A stretch of DNA of 64,000 nt from Flavimobilis massiliensis. GTDB taxonomy: Bacteria; Actinomycetota; Actinomycetes; Actinomycetales; Cellulomonadaceae. Below, in pieces: positions 44,506 to 52,028 of this stretch. The position numbers were made by a program, and so were the translations under genes. The DNA is taken from contig NZ_LT964979.1 of NCBI RefSeq assembly GCF_900240335.1, positions 2,480,001 through 2,544,000 of the forward strand, read 5' to 3'. The notes under the pieces were generated by a model that was not told the origin of the DNA, did no database searches, and was given only the letters and a program-made list of their open reading frames with translations. Every line of letters begins with the position of its first letter. Position 1 is the stretch's first letter.

Positions 44506-44590
44506 CCGGACCGGCCTCGTGCCGGTCCGGTGTCGTGCCGGTCCGTCGCGGCCACCGTCCATGGCCGTGACGTGCAGGACCCGGGAACGC

Positions 44591-44625
44591 GTGAGCCCCG
44601 GCACCCTCGGGGTGCCGGGGCTCAC
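44591..44625. terminator. GCACC hairpin before the convergent lipoprotein gene
   Basis: Perfect 15-base arms (44591-44605 and 44611-44625) with loop CTCGG; terminates the leftward lipoprotein transcript. Confidence 0.75.
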
Positions 44626-44646
44626 GCCACGGGGCGAGCGCGCGTC

Positions 44647-45108
44647 TCAGGACGCGGCGGGCACGTGGTCCGCGTACTCGGAGAGCGTGCCGTCGAGGAC
44701 GGGCACGGGAACCTCGGTGACGTTCTCCGGGGTGCCGACGGGGATGCGCAGGAGCGAGCCCGGCGCGGCGGCGACCGCCGAGATCGTGGCCTCCTCGCCG
44801 GTCTCGCCACCGAGGAGGACGGTCGAGCGTGCGGGGACGTCGAAGCGCAGGGTGTCGATCGCGACGGTGACGTCGGTCGTGCCGTTGTTGACGAGGCCGC
44901 CCTGGACGGCACCGGGCGCGCCCTCGGCGGACGTGAGGACGAGGAGGTTCTCGGCGGTGACGCCGTCGGCGATCTCGACGCGGATGCCGTCCGAGGCCGC
45001 GTACGGGCGGTCCGTCGTGATGGGCGAGCAGGCGACGAGGCCCGCGACGACGGCAAGGGAGAGGGCGGTGGCGGCCCCGCGGCCGGTGCGGGTCTGCAGG
45101 CGGTTCAC
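44647..45108 (-). CDS. Small secreted lipoprotein
   Basis: 153 residues. Signal peptide with lipobox LVAC (Cys about 27), then a roughly 125-residue beta-rich domain with no recognised family: VEIADGVTAENLLVLTS, then LVNNGTTDVTVAIDTLRFDV. It resembles small actinobacterial lipoproteins of unknown role encoded next to carD. GTG start at 45108. Divergent from carD. Confidence 0.75.
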   Translation of the reverse strand: MNRLQTRTGRGAATALSLAVVAGLVACSPITTDRPYAASDGIRVEIADGVTAENLLVLTSAEGAPGAVQGGLVNNGTTDVTVAIDTLRFDVPARSTVLLGGETGEEATISAVAAAPGSLLRIPVGTPENVTEVPVPVLDGTLSEYADHVPAAS

Positions 45109-45326
45109 GTGTGCTCCTGTGTGCTCGTTCCGCGGCGCACACCCGGACGTGCGTCCTAGGTCGGTGCGACGGTCGTGTGATAGGGGTGTCCCGGCTCAAC
45201 TCTAGTGCCACGCCGGTGGTCGGTGGGCCTCGCGGCGTCCACGGAGCGGCCCCGAGAACGGACGGCCCCCGTAATTCCGCCCTTTTCCGTGGTAGGATGG
45301 TCGTCCGCGAAAGGGGATCCAATCCA

Positions 45327-45809
45327 ATGACTTTCTCAGTGGGGGAGACCGTCGTCTACCCGCACCACGGTGCTGCGCTGATCGAAGAGATCAAGACTCG
45401 CACGATCAAGGGTGTCGACAAGATCTACCTCAAGCTCAAGGTCGCCCAGGGTGACCTGACGATCGAGGTCCCGGCCGAGAACGTCGACCTCGTGGGTGTC
45501 CGCGACGTCGTCGACCAGCAGGGTCTCGACAAGGTGTTCGAGGTGCTCCGCGCCCCGTACACGGAAGAGCCGACCAACTGGTCGCGCCGCTACAAGGCCA
45601 ACCTCGAGAAGCTCGCGTCGGGTGACGTCATCAAGGTCGCCGAGGTCGTGCGTGACCTCTCGCGCCGCGACGCTGACCGTGGCCTCTCGGCCGGCGAGAA
45701 GCGCATGCTCTCGAAGGCCCGCCAGATCCTCGTCTCGGAGCTCGCGCTCGCCGAGAACACCGAGGAGGAGAAGGCCGAGGCCATCCTCGACGAGGTGCTC
45801 GCGTCCTGA
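45327..45809 (+). CDS. carD: CarD family RNA polymerase-binding regulator
   Basis: 160 residues. N-terminal RNA polymerase interaction domain (about 1-55): FSVGETVVYPHHGAALIEEI; C-terminal helical DNA-contacting part with RRYKANLEKLASGD. CarD stabilises open promoter complexes at housekeeping promoters. ATG with AAAGGGG upstream; TAGGAT at 45293-45298 is a likely -10, giving a leader of about 25 bases. Followed by a terminator and hairpin repeats, then ispD. Confidence 0.96.
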   Translation: MTFSVGETVVYPHHGAALIEEIKTRTIKGVDKIYLKLKVAQGDLTIEVPAENVDLVGVRDVVDQQGLDKVFEVLRAPYTEEPTNWSRRYKANLEKLASGDVIKVAEVVRDLSRRDADRGLSAGEKRMLSKARQILVSELALAENTEEEKAEAILDEVLAS

Positions 45810-45828
45810 CGCGACACTCATCGACTCG

Positions 45829-45863
45829 CAGGAGCCCCGCACCGTCCCGTTGCGGGGCTCCTG
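45829..45863 (+). terminator. Terminator after carD
   Basis: Perfect 13-base arms (45829-45841 and 45851-45863) with a nine-base loop, then CTCTGTC. Confidence 0.8.
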
Positions 45864-45900
45864 CTCTGTCGGGGCCGAGCCGCGACGCCGCACCCGTCCG

Positions 45901-46075
45901 CGACTGGTAGGTCTGGGGCACCGTTCGATGGTGCTGGGGACCTTCGAGTCGTGCGTGCGGTGCGACTGGTAGGTCTGGGGCACCGTTCGATGGTGCTGGG
46001 GACCTCCGAGTCGTGCGTGCGGTGCGACTGGTAGGTCTGGGGCACCGTTCGATGGTGCTGGGGACCTCCGAGTCG
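45901..46075. repeat. Three tandem GTTCGAT-loop hairpin elements
   Basis: Copies start at 45901, 45963 and 46025, a period of 62 bases. Each has 22-base arms around GTTCGAT and is separated from the next by 11 bases. Copies 2 and 3 are almost identical. They fill the gap between carD and ispD. Confidence 0.9.
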
Positions 46076-46100
46076 TGGGAGGTGGCGGTAGGTTCGGGGC

Positions 46101-46865
46101 ATGCTCCGCTCCGCGATCCTCACGGCCGCAGGCTCCGGCTCCCGGCTCGGGTCGACGCTCCCCAAGGCTCTCGTCCCGCTCGACGGCGTCCCGCTGCTCG
46201 TCCACGCCGCCCGCAGGCTCCTCGCGTCGGGCGAGGTGACGACCCTCGTCGTCACGGCCCCCGCCGCGCACGTCGACGACGTCCGGGCGGCGCTCGTCGG
46301 CCTCACGCTCCCCGACGGCACGCCGCCCGCGCTCACCGTCGTCCCGGGCGGTGCGAGCCGGCAGGCGTCGGTCGCGGCAGGGCTTGCGGCGCTCCCGCCG
46401 GGCGATGGCACGGTGCTCGTCCATGACGCGGCCCGCGCGCTCACGCCTCCCGACGTCGTCGCGCGCGTCGCCCGCGCCGTCGCCGCGGGACACGTCGCGG
46501 TGACGCCGCTCGTGCCCGTCGTCGACTCGCTGCAGGCCGTCGCCGACGGCGCGTTCGCAGCGGGGCGCCTGCCCGACGGTGGTGTGCCGACGCTCGGCGC
46601 GACACCGCGGACGGCTCTTGGCATCGTCCAGACGCCGCAGGGCTTCGACCGGGCGACGCTCGACGCCGCGCACGCGGCGGCCCAGGCCGCCGGGGTCGAC
46701 GGTGCGGACGAGGCGACGGCCGCGACCGACGACGCGACACTCGTCGAGCGTGCCGGCCACCGCGTCCACGCGGTCGCGGGCGACGACCTCGCGCTGAAGA
46801 TCACGACGCGCCGCGACCTGGCGCTCGCGACGCTTCTCCTCGAGGACCAGCCCCGCGACTCGTAG
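46101..46865 (+). CDS. ispD: 2-C-methyl-D-erythritol 4-phosphate cytidylyltransferase
   Basis: 254 residues. MEP-pathway enzyme transferring CMP from CTP to methylerythritol phosphate. The nucleotide-binding AILTAAGSGSRLGSTLPKAL is at the start; VLVHDAARALTPPDVV and TPQGF follow. DDATLVERAGHRVHAVAGD near the end matches the family C-terminal motif. ATG six bases after TAGGTT (46089-46094). The last codons and the stop lie inside a hairpin repeat. Confidence 0.95.
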   Translation: MLRSAILTAAGSGSRLGSTLPKALVPLDGVPLLVHAARRLLASGEVTTLVVTAPAAHVDDVRAALVGLTLPDGTPPALTVVPGGASRQASVAAGLAALPPGDGTVLVHDAARALTPPDVVARVARAVAAGHVAVTPLVPVVDSLQAVADGAFAAGRLPDGGVPTLGATPRTALGIVQTPQGFDRATLDAAHAAAQAAGVDGADEATAATDDATLVERAGHRVHAVAGDDLALKITTRRDLALATLLLEDQPRDS

Positions 46866-46968
46866 GGGCCCTGCACCGTCGCATGGGGCTGCGGCGCTAC
46901 GAGTCCGGGAGGCGATCGGACTTGTAGGTTGGGGGCACCATCGCATGGTGCTGGGGCGCGACGAGCCG
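46856..46968. repeat. Two diverged copies of the hairpin element between ispD and ispF
   Basis: Copy 7: arms 46856-46877 and 46885-46906, loop GTCGCAT; it begins within ispD, whose stop TAG is 46863-46865. Copy 8: arms 46918-46939 and 46947-46968, loop ATCGCAT. Both keep the same overall 51-base form as the other six copies but have a different loop. Confidence 0.8.
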
Positions 46969-47002
46969 CCCCGGGCGCACCCGCACGACGAGGAGTTCAC
47001 GC

Positions 47003-47512
47003 ATGACCGCCGACGCCCGCCGCCCCGTCCCGCTCCCGCGCACGGGTATCGGAGTCGACGTCCACGCGTGGGCCGGCGACGACGACCCGCGCGACCTCGC
47101 CCTCGCCGGCCTCACCTGGCCGGGCGAGCGACCCCTCGCGGGCCACTCGGACGCCGACGCGGCCGCACACGCGGTCGCCGACGCGCTCTTCTCGGCCTCG
47201 GGGCTCGGCGACCTGGGCTCGAACTTCGGGACGTCGGAGCCCGAGTGGGCGGGCGCCGCCGGCACGGTGCTCCTCGCCGAGGCCGCACGACGCGTGCGTG
47301 CCGCGGGTTTCGAGATCGGGAACGTCGCGGTGCAGGTCGTCGGCAACCGGCCGCGCCTCGGCCCGCGCCGGGCCGAGGCTGCGGCCGCGCTGAGCGCGGC
47401 GTGCGGCGCGCCCGTGACGGTGAGCGCGACGACGACCGACGGGCTCGGGTTCACGGGCCGTGGCGAGGGCATCTGCGCGATCGCGACAGCGCTCGTCGTC
47501 GAGGTGCGCTGA
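47003..47512 (+). CDS. ispF: 2-C-methyl-D-erythritol 2,4-cyclodiphosphate synthase
   Basis: 169 residues. Follows ispD in the MEP pathway. RTGIGVDVHAW carries the zinc ligands Asp and His; LAGHSDADAAAHAVADALF the third His ligand; TTTDGLGFTGRGEGI is the C-terminal signature. The usual DxG..FPD region reads GDLGSNFGTSEPEW, slightly divergent. ATG start with GAGGAG. IspE is not in the window. Confidence 0.95.
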   Translation: MTADARRPVPLPRTGIGVDVHAWAGDDDPRDLALAGLTWPGERPLAGHSDADAAAHAVADALFSASGLGDLGSNFGTSEPEWAGAAGTVLLAEAARRVRAAGFEIGNVAVQVVGNRPRLGPRRAEAAAALSAACGAPVTVSATTTDGLGFTGRGEGICAIATALVVEVR

Positions 47513-47587
47513 GAGGCCGCGACGTCTCGCGGTCGATGGCACCGGCAGAGCGGGACGTCAGGTACGCAGCGCCCCCGGGCCGGCCCG

Positions 47588-48667
47588 TTAGAAGAGCTTT
47601 TCGAGCAGCGACGGCAGCATGAGGGCCGCGACGACGGCGGCGACGATGCCGAGGCAGCCGAGCGCGCACCCGACCTGCCTGCGCCGCACCTTGGCGCGGT
47701 CCATGGGGAAGTCGCCGTCGACGTCGCCCGTGCGCCCGTCGACGACGACCTCGTACGTCGTGCCCTCGTGCACGTAGGTGAGCCGCCAGTACGGGGCGAG
47801 GAAGAGTCCGAGGCGCACGTCGGACCACGCGGTGAGCAGGTGGTCGATCCGCTGGTCGTCGCCACCGATCGAGCGACGGACGTCGCGCGCGATCGTGTCC
47901 TCGGCCGCGTCCTTCATCTCGTCGACGGCGGCCGACGGCTCGATGTCGAAGCGTGCGGCGGCGTGGCCCGCGACGAGCGCCGGCACGTACGGCACGACGT
48001 GCTTGAGCTTCGGCAGGCTCGCGTCGTCCCAGAGCTCGTCGGTGAGGTTGGACGCGACCAGCGGGTCGCCGACGACGTCGCGGACTGTCGTGCCGGCGGC
48101 CTCGTACCAGACGAGCTCGCTGCGTTCGCCGGAGCCGCGGACGTCGCCGCGGGCGCCGCGGTACGTCGTCGTCGCGCGGGCCGTCGGGCTCCACCATGGG
48201 GCGAGGACCGAGCGGACGGACTCCGCGTCGGTGACCTCGCGGAGCGAGTCGACGCCGAGCTTCCGTCCGTGGAGCCACGTGAGGAAGGCCGTGCGCGCGT
48301 CGTCCTGCGTGACCTTGAACGGGATGATGCCCGTCGGGGTGAGGACGGCCTCGCCTGCGGCGAGGGGCACGAGCGCGGCGCCGCAGAAGGAGCACGACGT
48401 GGCGACGGCGGTCGTCGCGGTCGTCGCGCCGCAGCCGGAGCAGCGCAGGGTGACGCCGTCGAGCTGGTCGGCGGTGCGACCGGCGGTGGTCGTCACCCAG
48501 TCGTCGTACGCGTGGAACGCCATGTCGGTCGCGGGCGGCACGGGGACGACGAGGGTCGTCGAGCAGGACCCGCAGCGCAGGAGGTCGGTCGCCGGTTCGT
48601 GAGTCATGCCGGAGCCGCACGTGGGGCAGGAGACGTCGAGGTGGGCGGACGAGCTCTTCTTCGCCAT
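47588..48667 (-). CDS. Zinc-ribbon protein with C-terminal membrane helix
   Basis: 359 residues. Two zinc-ribbon pairs are visible: CPTCGSG plus LRCGSCS (about 14-35), and RCSGCGA plus CSFCGA (about 76-96). The middle (about 100-300) contains PFKVTQDDARTAFLTWLHG and LAPYWRLTYVHEG, typical of TFIIB-like zinc-finger proteins of unknown function found in many Gram-positive bacteria. One membrane helix (about 333-355) ends the chain, so it is tail-anchored with the ribbons in the cytoplasm. Convergent with ispF. Confidence 0.85.
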   Translation of the reverse strand: MAKKSSSAHLDVSCPTCGSGMTHEPATDLLRCGSCSTTLVVPVPPATDMAFHAYDDWVTTTAGRTADQLDGVTLRCSGCGATTATTAVATSCSFCGAALVPLAAGEAVLTPTGIIPFKVTQDDARTAFLTWLHGRKLGVDSLREVTDAESVRSVLAPWWSPTARATTTYRGARGDVRGSGERSELVWYEAAGTTVRDVVGDPLVASNLTDELWDDASLPKLKHVVPYVPALVAGHAAARFDIEPSAAVDEMKDAAEDTIARDVRRSIGGDDQRIDHLLTAWSDVRLGLFLAPYWRLTYVHEGTTYEVVVDGRTGDVDGDFPMDRAKVRRRQVGCALGCLGIVAAVVAALMLPSLLEKLF

Positions 48668-48724
48668 GGAGGTGTCCTTCGAGGTGTCTGACCGGATCGT
48701 GGAGCAGGCGTCACCCTAGCGGCT

Positions 48725-48928
48725 GTGTGGGGTGCTGCGGGGCACTTGGGGCCGTTGTGCGGCATCCGCGGCAGCGCTGGCCTTCGGGGACAGGTGACCT
48801 CGGCGACGCCTGCGACCTCGACACCGGCGACCCCGACGACGGCGCCCTTCGTGACGACCGGTGACCGCACGCCGCTCGACTGCCCCGTCATCGCGGCGGT
48901 CGACTTCGTCCACCCCAACGAGGACTGA
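48725..48928 (+). CDS. Possible small ORF, unrecognised
   Basis: 67 codons from a GTG, ending in a Thr/Pro/Ala-rich stretch and the more protein-like DCPVIAAVDFVHPNED. No ribosome site or family match is seen. It could be a remnant like its neighbours on the other strand, or a chance open frame in high-GC DNA. Reported only because the interval otherwise lacks a gene. Confidence 0.2.
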   Translation: MWGAAGHLGPLCGIRGSAGLRGQVTSATPATSTPATPTTAPFVTTGDRTPLDCPVIAAVDFVHPNED

Positions 48929-48934
48929 GCCCGT

Positions 48935-49075
48935 TCAGCGCTGGTGCGTGACGGGCCGCAGCCGCACGGGAAGCTTCGCGACGACGAGATCGTAGGAGTC
49001 CTCGAGCAGCTGTTCGAGGAGCTTCGGGTCGAGGTCGTTGTGGAGGACGAGCGACACCCAGTGCCGCTTGTGCAT
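48935..49075 (-). pseudogene. C-terminal remnant of an MmcQ/YjbR family protein
   Basis: The last 46 codons or so encode MHKRHWVSLVLHNDLDPKLL, then ELLEDSYDLVVAKLP-like sequence (seen as LLEDSYDLVVAKLP), matching the C-terminal end of the MmcQ/YjbR DNA-binding-like family, whose proteins are normally about 115-120 residues. Upstream in the same frame there is no homologous N-terminus; instead the sequence runs into another gene's tail in a different frame. Probably a deletion scar. Confidence 0.7.
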
Positions 49076-49079
49076 GTGC

Positions 49080-49375
49080 CAGCCACCCGAGCACCTGACG
49101 GACGTGCGGGTTGAGGAACGTGCCCGACGGGTCGACGTCCGCGCGCACGGCGCGGTGGTCGCCGAGGCGCGGGTAGACCCTCTCGAGGTAGTCCCGTGCG
49201 ACGGCGTGCTCCTTGCCCCAGTGGGGCCGGCCCTCGCGGGCGACCATGATCTCCTGGACCGCAGCGAAGAGGCGTCTGCGGTCGGTGCGCCAGTACTGGT
49301 GGACGGCGACGTAGGCGGTGCGGCGGCCGTCCGCAGTCGAGAGCCACACGCCGGGCGCGGCAGAGCCGTGCGGGT
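49080..49375 (-). pseudogene. C-terminal remnant of a sugar-lactone oxidase (ALO/GULO type)
   Basis: In one minus-strand frame the DNA encodes AYVAVHQYWRTD, FAAVQEIMVAREGRPHWGK, LERVYPRLGDHRAVRADVDP and FLNPHVRQVLG, the C-terminal part of D-arabinono-1,4-lactone oxidase-like flavoproteins (normally over 400 residues). The FAD domain is absent; its place is taken by cysS on the opposite strand. The 3' end runs straight into the YjbR remnant at a shared GGTGG. The upstream boundary is approximate. Confidence 0.75.
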
Positions 49376-49397
49376 GCGGGCCGATAGGCTAGGGCCT

Positions 49398-50831
49398 GTG
49401 ACTCTCCGCCTCTTCGACACCGCCGCGCGCGAGCTGCGCGACCTCACGCCCCTCGAGCCGGGCAGGGTCGGCATCTACCTGTGCGGTGCGACGGTCCAGA
49501 GCGCGCCCCACGTCGGGCACATGCGCGCGGCCGTCGCGTTCGACGTCCTCGTGCGCTGGCTGCGCCGGAGCGGGCTCGACGTCACGCTCATCCGCAACGT
49601 CACGGACATCGACGACAAGATCCTCGCGAAGGCCGAGGCCGCGGGGCGGCCGTGGTGGGCGCACGCCGCGCTCTTCGAGCGCGCGTTCACCGAGGCGTAC
49701 GACGCGCTCGGCGTCGACCACCCGACGTACGAGCCGCGCGCGACCGGTCACGTCACCGACATGATCGACCTCATGGAGCGGCTCGTCGGGCGCGGCCACG
49801 CGTACACGACGACGCCCGGCAACGTCTTCTTCGACGTCGGCTCGTACCCGGAGTACGGGTCGCTCACGCGTCAGCGCCGCGAGGACCTCCAGCCGGCCGA
49901 AGAGACCGCGGACGCGCACGGCAAGCGTCACCCGCACGACTTCGCGCTCTGGAAGGCCAACCGTCCGGGCGAGCCCGCGACAGCCTCGTGGCCGACGCCG
50001 TTCGGCCCCGGACGCCCGGGCTGGCACCTCGAATGCTCCGCGATGGCCCGCCGCTACCTCGGCGACGCGTTCGACATCCACGGCGGCGGCCTCGACCTGC
50101 GCTTCCCGCACCACGAGAACGAGCAGGCCCAGTCACGGGCCGCAGGCCTGAGCTTCGCGCAGCACTGGATGCACTCGGCGTGGGTGACGCAGGGCGGCAC
50201 GAAGATGAGCAAGTCGCTCGGCAACGGGCTCGGCATCGCCGAGCTCCTCGGGCGAGCGCGGCCGGCCGCTGTGCGCTGGGCGCTCGCGACGGTCCACTAC
50301 CGTTCGATGCTCGAGTGGACCGACGAGACCCTCGCGGACGCCGAGGCGATGTGGTCGCGGCTCGAGGGCTTCGTCGTGCGCGCCTCCGAGCGTGCCGCCG
50401 TGACGGCCGAGGACGTCGCCGCGGCGACGGTCCCGCAGGCGTTCGCGGACGCGATGGACGACGACCTCAACGTCTCGGTCGCGCTCGCGGTCGTCCACGA
50501 GGCGCTGCGTGCGGGCAACTCGGCTCTCGCCGGGCGTGACGACGCGGCGCTGCGTGCGGCGCTGCTCGACGTCCGCGTCATGCTCGACGTCCTCGGGCTC
50601 GACCCGGGCTCGCCCGTGTGGGCGGGCGCGGCGGGCGACGACCGGGCGCAGCGTGCGCTCGACGTCCTCGTCGAGGCCGAGCTCGCCCGCCGTGCGCAGG
50701 CGCGCGCGGACCGCGACTTCGCGACGGCCGACGCCGTGCGCGACCGCCTCGCGGCGGCCGGCGTCGTCGTCGAGGACTCTCCGACGGGGGCCCGCTGGTC
50801 CCTCGCTTCCGACTCACCGAAGGACCTCTGA
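49398..50831 (+). CDS. cysS: Cysteinyl-tRNA synthetase
   Basis: 477 residues. LYLCGATVQSAPHVGHMRAA-type start (CGATVQSAPHVGHMRAA) with a zinc Cys and the HxGH motif; HGGGLDLRFPHHENEQAQS; KMSKSLGN near residue 271. A complete class I synthetase, not the MshC ligase, which lacks the C-terminal part and has different motif spacing. GTG seven bases after TAGGCT (49385-49390), leaderless. The stop overlaps rlmB by one base. Confidence 0.95.
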   Translation: MTLRLFDTAARELRDLTPLEPGRVGIYLCGATVQSAPHVGHMRAAVAFDVLVRWLRRSGLDVTLIRNVTDIDDKILAKAEAAGRPWWAHAALFERAFTEAYDALGVDHPTYEPRATGHVTDMIDLMERLVGRGHAYTTTPGNVFFDVGSYPEYGSLTRQRREDLQPAEETADAHGKRHPHDFALWKANRPGEPATASWPTPFGPGRPGWHLECSAMARRYLGDAFDIHGGGLDLRFPHHENEQAQSRAAGLSFAQHWMHSAWVTQGGTKMSKSLGNGLGIAELLGRARPAAVRWALATVHYRSMLEWTDETLADAEAMWSRLEGFVVRASERAAVTAEDVAAATVPQAFADAMDDDLNVSVALAVVHEALRAGNSALAGRDDAALRAALLDVRVMLDVLGLDPGSPVWAGAAGDDRAQRALDVLVEAELARRAQARADRDFATADAVRDRLAAAGVVVEDSPTGARWSLASDSPKDL

Positions 50832-51826
50832 TGGCAGCAGGCAAGGCGAAGCGACCTGGAGCGGTCCGCAAGGCGGGCTCGAAGAAGGGCCCGAAGGTCG
50901 GGACGGGCGGGCACAGCCGGAAGGCGCTCGAGGGCAAGGGCCCGACGCCCAAGGCCGAGGACCGCTCGTACCACGTGGCCGCGAAGCGTAAGGCTGCCGC
51001 GGCCGCGGCGTCCCGCTCGCCGCAGCGCCCAGCGGGCAAGGGCGTGCAGGCCGGTCGTCGCACGGGCGGCGGACGGTCGTCGACCCATGAGATGGTCGCG
51101 GGCCGCAACTCGGTTCTCGAGGCGCTGCGCGCGGACATCCCGGCGACGAGCCTCTACCTGGCCTCGCGCCTCGAGCAGGACGACCGGACGAAGGAGATCC
51201 TCCAGATCGCTGTCGAGCGCAACGTCAACCTTCTCGAGGTGACGCGCACGGAGCTCGACCGGCTCACGGACGGCGCGATCCACCAGGGTGTCGCGCTCCA
51301 GGTGCCGCCGTACGAGTATGCGGACCTCGACGACCTGCTCGACGCCGCCGCGGCGTCGGGGCGGGCGCCGCTCATCGTCGCGCTCGACCAGATCACGGAC
51401 CCGCGCAACCTCGGCGCCGTGCTGCGCTCGGCGGCGGCGTTCGGCGCGCACGGTGTGCTCGTGCCCGAGCGGCGCGCGGCGCAGATGACGGCGGCCGCGT
51501 GGAAGGTGTCGGCCGGTGCGGCGGCACGGCTGCCCGTCGCGCGTGTGACGAACCTCGTGCGGGCGCTCGAGGAGGCGCGCAAGGCCGGGTGCTTCGTCGT
51601 CGGGCTCGACGCTGGTGGCGAGACGACGATCGACGCGCTGCCGTTCTCGACGGACCCGCTCGTGCTCGTCGTCGGCTCGGAGGGCAAGGGGCTCGCGCGG
51701 CTCGTGCGCGAGACGTGCGACGCGATCACGTCGATCGAGATCGACGCGGCGACCGAGTCGCTCAACGCGGGTGTCGCTGCGGGCATCGCGCTCTACGAGG
51801 TCGCTCGCACCCGCCGCAACGCCTGA
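50831..51826 (+). CDS. rlmB: 23S rRNA (guanosine-2'-O-)-methyltransferase RlmB, TrmH/SpoU family
   Basis: 331 residues. A Lys/Arg-rich, probably RNA-binding extension (about 1-85) precedes the RlmB substrate-binding domain (EMVAGRNSVLEAL) and the SPOUT knot: motif 1 LDQITDPRNLGAVLRSA, motif 2 LVVGSEGKGLARLV, motif 3 IDAATESLNAGVAAGIALYE. It methylates a 23S rRNA guanosine (family assignment; exact site not shown). ATG start overlapping the cysS stop. Confidence 0.93.
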   Translation: MAAGKAKRPGAVRKAGSKKGPKVGTGGHSRKALEGKGPTPKAEDRSYHVAAKRKAAAAAASRSPQRPAGKGVQAGRRTGGGRSSTHEMVAGRNSVLEALRADIPATSLYLASRLEQDDRTKEILQIAVERNVNLLEVTRTELDRLTDGAIHQGVALQVPPYEYADLDDLLDAAAASGRAPLIVALDQITDPRNLGAVLRSAAAFGAHGVLVPERRAAQMTAAAWKVSAGAAARLPVARVTNLVRALEEARKAGCFVVGLDAGGETTIDALPFSTDPLVLVVGSEGKGLARLVRETCDAITSIEIDAATESLNAGVAAGIALYEVARTRRNA

Positions 51827-51847
51827 CCCGCTCTCGAGCGCTCCGCG

Positions 51848-52021
51848 CCCACGGTCGATAGCCGATCCGCGCACGTCAGTCGTATCGATCCGCTATCGAG
51901 CACCCCGCGCCCACGGTCGATAGCCGATCCGCGCACGTCAGTCGTATCGATCCGCTATCGAGCGCCTGCGCCCACGGTCGATAGCCGATCGGACCACGTG
52001 AGGTGGTCCGATCGGCTATCG
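51848..52021. repeat. Tandem CCCACGGTCGATAGCCGATC repeats ending in a terminator
   Basis: Three direct repeats start at 51848, 51910 and 51971 (periods 62 and 61). The first two are nearly identical and weakly palindromic (CGATAGC against GCTATCG). The third diverges after CCGATC into a perfect 19-base inverted repeat (51979-51997 and 52003-52021, loop GTGAG), which lies between convergent rlmB and the DUF4032 gene and should terminate both. Confidence 0.85.
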
Positions 52022-52028
52022 GAACATC

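Noticed and set aside
45901..46075. CRISPR-like array with 62-base period
   Set aside because: Each repeat is a complete 51-base hairpin separated by an 11-base spacer that is itself similar between copies; there are no cas genes.
48604..49347. A 247-codon minus frame spanning the zinc-ribbon upstream region and the remnants
   Set aside because: It only partly coincides with the YjbR and oxidase tails in changing frames; no coherent protein.
51848..52021. Possible iterons or replication origin
   Set aside because: The repeats lie between convergent housekeeping genes and end in a terminator; no dnaA, rep or partition gene is near.
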